Shown here piece by piece: positions 60,618-64,000 of a DNA stretch of 64,000 nt. Origin of the DNA: Euonymus europaeus (Eukaryota > Streptophyta > Magnoliopsida > Celastrales > Celastraceae); contig OY756971.1 of NCBI GenBank assembly GCA_963580455.1, forward strand, positions 13,477,001-13,541,000, given 5' to 3'. Position 1 is the stretch's first letter. The number at the start of each line of letters is the position of its first letter. The notes beneath the pieces are model-generated. The model saw only the letters and a list, made by a program, of their open reading frames with translations, searched no databases and was not told the origin of the DNA. Both the position numbers and the translations under genes were made by a program.

Positions 60618-63600
60618 ATACTCGTAAAATTTGACATAGAAGAAATTTAAAAAGTGTACACCGTGCAACTTTGATGGTCCGAAGTTGAACAACTCTCTCT
60701 ACGGAGGAGCTTTTAAAGGTTTTGTCTATTTGTCATAGAAAGTTGGTGTTTTTTGCTTCGAAATAATCTTGAAGCTTATACTCGTAAAATTTGACATAGA
60801 AGAACAATAAAATGTGTACACCGAGAAGCTCTGACAGTCCAAAGTTGCTCAACTCTCTCTATGGTGGAGCTTTTAACAATTTTGAACATTTGTCATAGAA
60901 AGTCGGGGTTTTGTCATTGAAATAATCTAGGAAGCTTATACTCATAAAATTTAAAATAGAATAACAATAAAAAGCGTACACCGAGCAACTTTTATGGTCT
61001 GAAGTTGCTCAACTCTCTCTATGGAAGATATTTTAACGACTTTGTCCATTTATCATAGAAAGTTAGTGTTTTGCCATCGAATAATCTAGGAAGCTTATAC
61101 TCATAAAATTTGACATAGACTAACAATAAAAAGTGTACACCGAGCAACTTTTGTGGTTCGAAGTTGATCAACTCTCTCTATGGAGGAGCTTTTAATGGTT
61201 TTGTCCATTTGTCATAGAAAGTTGGTATTTTGGAATCGAAATAATCTTGAAAGCTTATACTCGTAAAATTTGACATAGAAGCACAATAAAAAGTGTACAC
61301 CGAGGAACTTTGATGGTCCGAAGTTGCTCAACTCTCTCTATGGAGAAGCTTTTAACAATTTTGTCCATTCGTCATAGAAAGTTGGTGTTTTGGCATCGAA
61401 ATAATCTAGGAAGCTTATACTCATAAAATTTGACATGGAAAAATAATAAAAAGTATACAACGAGCAACTTTGATGGTCCGAAGTTGCTCAACAACGTCTA
61501 TGGAAAAGCTTTTAATGGTTTTGTCCATTTGTCATAGAAAGTTGGTATTTTGGCTTCGAAATAATCTTGAAAGCTTACACTCGTAAAATTTGACATAGAA
61601 GAACAATAAAATGTGTACACCGAGCAGCTTTGATGGTCCGAAGTTGCTCAACTCTCTCTACGAAAGAGCTTTTAACGGTTTTCTCCATTTGTCATAGAAA
61701 GTTGGTGTTTTTGCTTCGAAATAATTTTGAAGCTTATACTCGTAAAATTTGACATAGATGAACAATAAAATGTGTACACCGAGCAGCTCTGACAGTCCAA
61801 AGTTACTCAACTCTCTCTATGGTGGAGCTTTTAACAATTTTGTGCATTTGTCATAGAAAGTCGGGGTTTTGTCATTGAAATAATCTAGGAAGCTTATACT
61901 CATAAAATTTGAAATAGAATAACAATAAAAAGCGTACACCGAGCAACTTTGACGGTCCGAAGTTGCTCAACTCTCTCTATGGAAGATAGTTTAACGGCTT
62001 TGTCCATTAGTCATAGAAAGTTAGTGTTTTGCCATCGAAATAATCTAGGAAGCTTATACTCATAAAATTTGACACAGAATAACAATAAAAAGTTTACACC
62101 TAGCAACTTTGGTGGTTCAAAGTTGATCAACTCTCTCTGAGGACGAGCTTTTAACGGTTTTGTCCATTTGTCATAGAAATTTGGTATTTTGGCATCGAAA
62201 TAATCTTGGAAGCTTATAATCGAAAAATTTGACATAGAAGCACAATAAAAAGTGTACACCGAGGAACTTTGATGGTCCGAAGTTGCTCAATTCTCTCTAT
62301 GGAGGAGCTTTTAACAATTTTGTCCATTCGTCATAGAAAGTTGGTGTTTTGGCATCGAAATAATCTAGGAAGCTTATACTCATAAAATTTGACATAGAAT
62401 AATAATAAAAAGTGTACACCGAGCAACTTTGGTGCTTCGAAGTTGATCAACTCTCTCTATGGAGGAGCTTTTAACGGTTTTGTCCATTTGTCATAGAAAG
62501 TTAGTGTTTATTCATCGAAATAATCTAGGAAGCTTAAACTCATAAAATTTGACATAGAAGCACATTAAAAAGTGTACACCAAGCAACTTTGATGGTCTGA
62601 ACTTGCTCAACTCTCTCTATGGAGGAGCTTTTACCGGCTTTGTCCATTTGTCATAGAAAGTTAGTGTTTATTCATCGAAATAATCTAGGAAGCTTATACT
62701 AGTAAAATTTGATATAGAAGAACATTAAAAAGTGTACACCGTGCAACTTTGGTGGTCCGAATTTGCTCAACTCTCTCTACGGAGGAGCTTTTAACGGTTT
62801 TGTCCATTTGTCATAAAAAGTTAGTTTTTTTGCTTCGAAATAATCTTGAAGGTTATACTCGTAAAATTTGATATAGAAGAACAATAAAATGTGTACACTG
62901 AGCAGCTCTGACAGTCCAAAGTTGCTCAACTATTTCTATGGTGGAGCTTTTAACAATTTTGTGCCTTTTTCATAGAAAGTCGAGGTTTTGTCATTAAAAT
63001 AATCAAGGAAGCTTATACTCATAAAATTTGAAATAGAATAACAATAAAAAGCGTACACCGAGCAACTTTGATGGTCCGAAGTTGCTCAACTCTCTCTATG
63101 AAAGATATTTTAACGGCTTTGTCCATTTGGCATAGAAAGTTAGTGTTTTGCCATCGAAATAATCTAGGAAGCTTATACTCATAAAATTTGACATAGACTA
63201 ACAATAAAAAGTGTACACCGAGCAACTTTGGTGGTTCGAAGTTGATCAACTCTCTCTATGGAGGAGCTTTTAACGGTTTTGTCCATTTGTCAAAGAAAGT
63301 TAGTGTTTATTCATCGAAATAATCTAGGAAGCTTATACTCGTAAAATTTGACATAGAAGCACATTAAAAAGTGTACACCGAGCAACTTTGGCGGTCCGAA
63401 CTTGCTCAACTCTCTCTGTGGAGGAGCTTTTAACGGCTTTGTCCATTTGTCATAGAAAGTTAGTGTTTATTCATTGAAATAATCTAGGAAGCTTATAATC
63501 ATAAAATTTGACAAGAACAACTTTAAAAAGTGTAGACCGTGCAACTTTGATGGTCCGAAGTTGCTCAACTCTCTCTACGGAGGAGCTTTTAAAGGTTTTG

Positions 63601-64000
63601 TCCATTTGTCATAGAAAGTTGGTGTTTTTTGTTTCGAAATAATCTTGAAGCTTATACTCGTAAAATTTGACATAGAAGAACAATAAAATGTGTACTCCGA
63701 GTAGCTCTGACAGTCCAAAGTTGCTCAACTCTCTCTATGTCGAGCTTTTAACAATTTTGTGCATTTGTCATAGAAAGTCGGGGTTTTGTCAATCAAATAA
63801 TCTTGGAAGCTTATAGTCATAAAATTTGAAATAGAATAACAATAAAAAGCGTACACCGAGCAACTTTGATGGTCCGAAGTTGCTCAATTCTCTCTATGGA
63901 GGAGCTTTTAACAATTTTGTCCATTCGTCATAGAAAGTTGGTGTTTTGGCATCGAAATAATCTAGGAAGCTTATACTCATAAAATTTGACATAGAATAAT
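60613..64000. repeat. Satellite array 2, right of the Athila element
   Basis: About 21 monomers of the same satellite lie in the same orientation and with the same A-E types. It resumes in mid-monomer with AGCTTATACTCG, exactly where the left flank stopped. It continues to the window edge. Type E monomers (AGAACAATAAAATGTG) at about 60780, 61580, 61740, 62860 and 63660 show that the pentamer order is less regular here. Confidence 0.97.

Overview
The window is plant repetitive DNA from centromeric or pericentromeric heterochromatin. It contains no single-copy host gene that I can support. Essentially every base belongs to one satellite family or to one of three LTR retrotransposons inserted in it. 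The retroelement lineages (SIRE/Maximus Ty1-copia, Tekay/Del chromovirus, Athila) place the organism in the flowering plants. The AT-rich satellite fits a eudicot, but I do not recognise the monomer well enough to name a species.

Layout: (1) 1-35306, a head-to-tail array of about 160-bp monomers, most with a HindIII site. The monomers fall into five types (A-E) that recur in order, giving a higher-order repeat (HOR) of about 797-800 bp, overlaid by larger tandem duplications (about 6.9 kb, 2.4 kb, and four copies of 797 bp). (2) 35307-50890, a plus-strand SIRE-type copia element with a 2.4-kb 5' LTR, a frameshifted gag-pol and a 3' LTR truncated at both ends. (3) 44124-50850, a Tekay-type gypsy element nested in that 3' LTR. 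It is flanked by the 5-bp duplication CATGC and lacks everything from late reverse transcriptase to the start of its own 3' LTR. (4) 50886-51308, a 423-bp satellite remnant. (5) 51309-60612, a minus-strand Athila element with both LTRs, target duplication AGCTT and a degraded gag-pol, plus a third ORF in the env-like position. (6) 60613-64000, satellite again, same orientation and in phase with the piece left of Athila. The satellite makes up about 61% of the window.

History read from the sequence (hand counts, approximate): LTR divergence is about 3.4% for Athila, 2-3% for copia and 2% for Tekay. This agrees with the nesting order of the last two. All three elements are decayed. Copia carries several frameshifts, Tekay one large deletion, and Athila six in-frame stops that are all TAG, mostly where a Gln is expected. 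That pattern suggests C-to-T decay at methylated CHG sites. The copia right boundary joins LTR to satellite through a 5-bp microhomology, so illegitimate recombination with the array has eaten the element.

No host pathway or operon can be reconstructed. The structure of interest is the satellite itself: its five-type HOR, the hairpin-capable dyad whose symmetry differs by monomer type, and the record of amplification and retroelement invasion.
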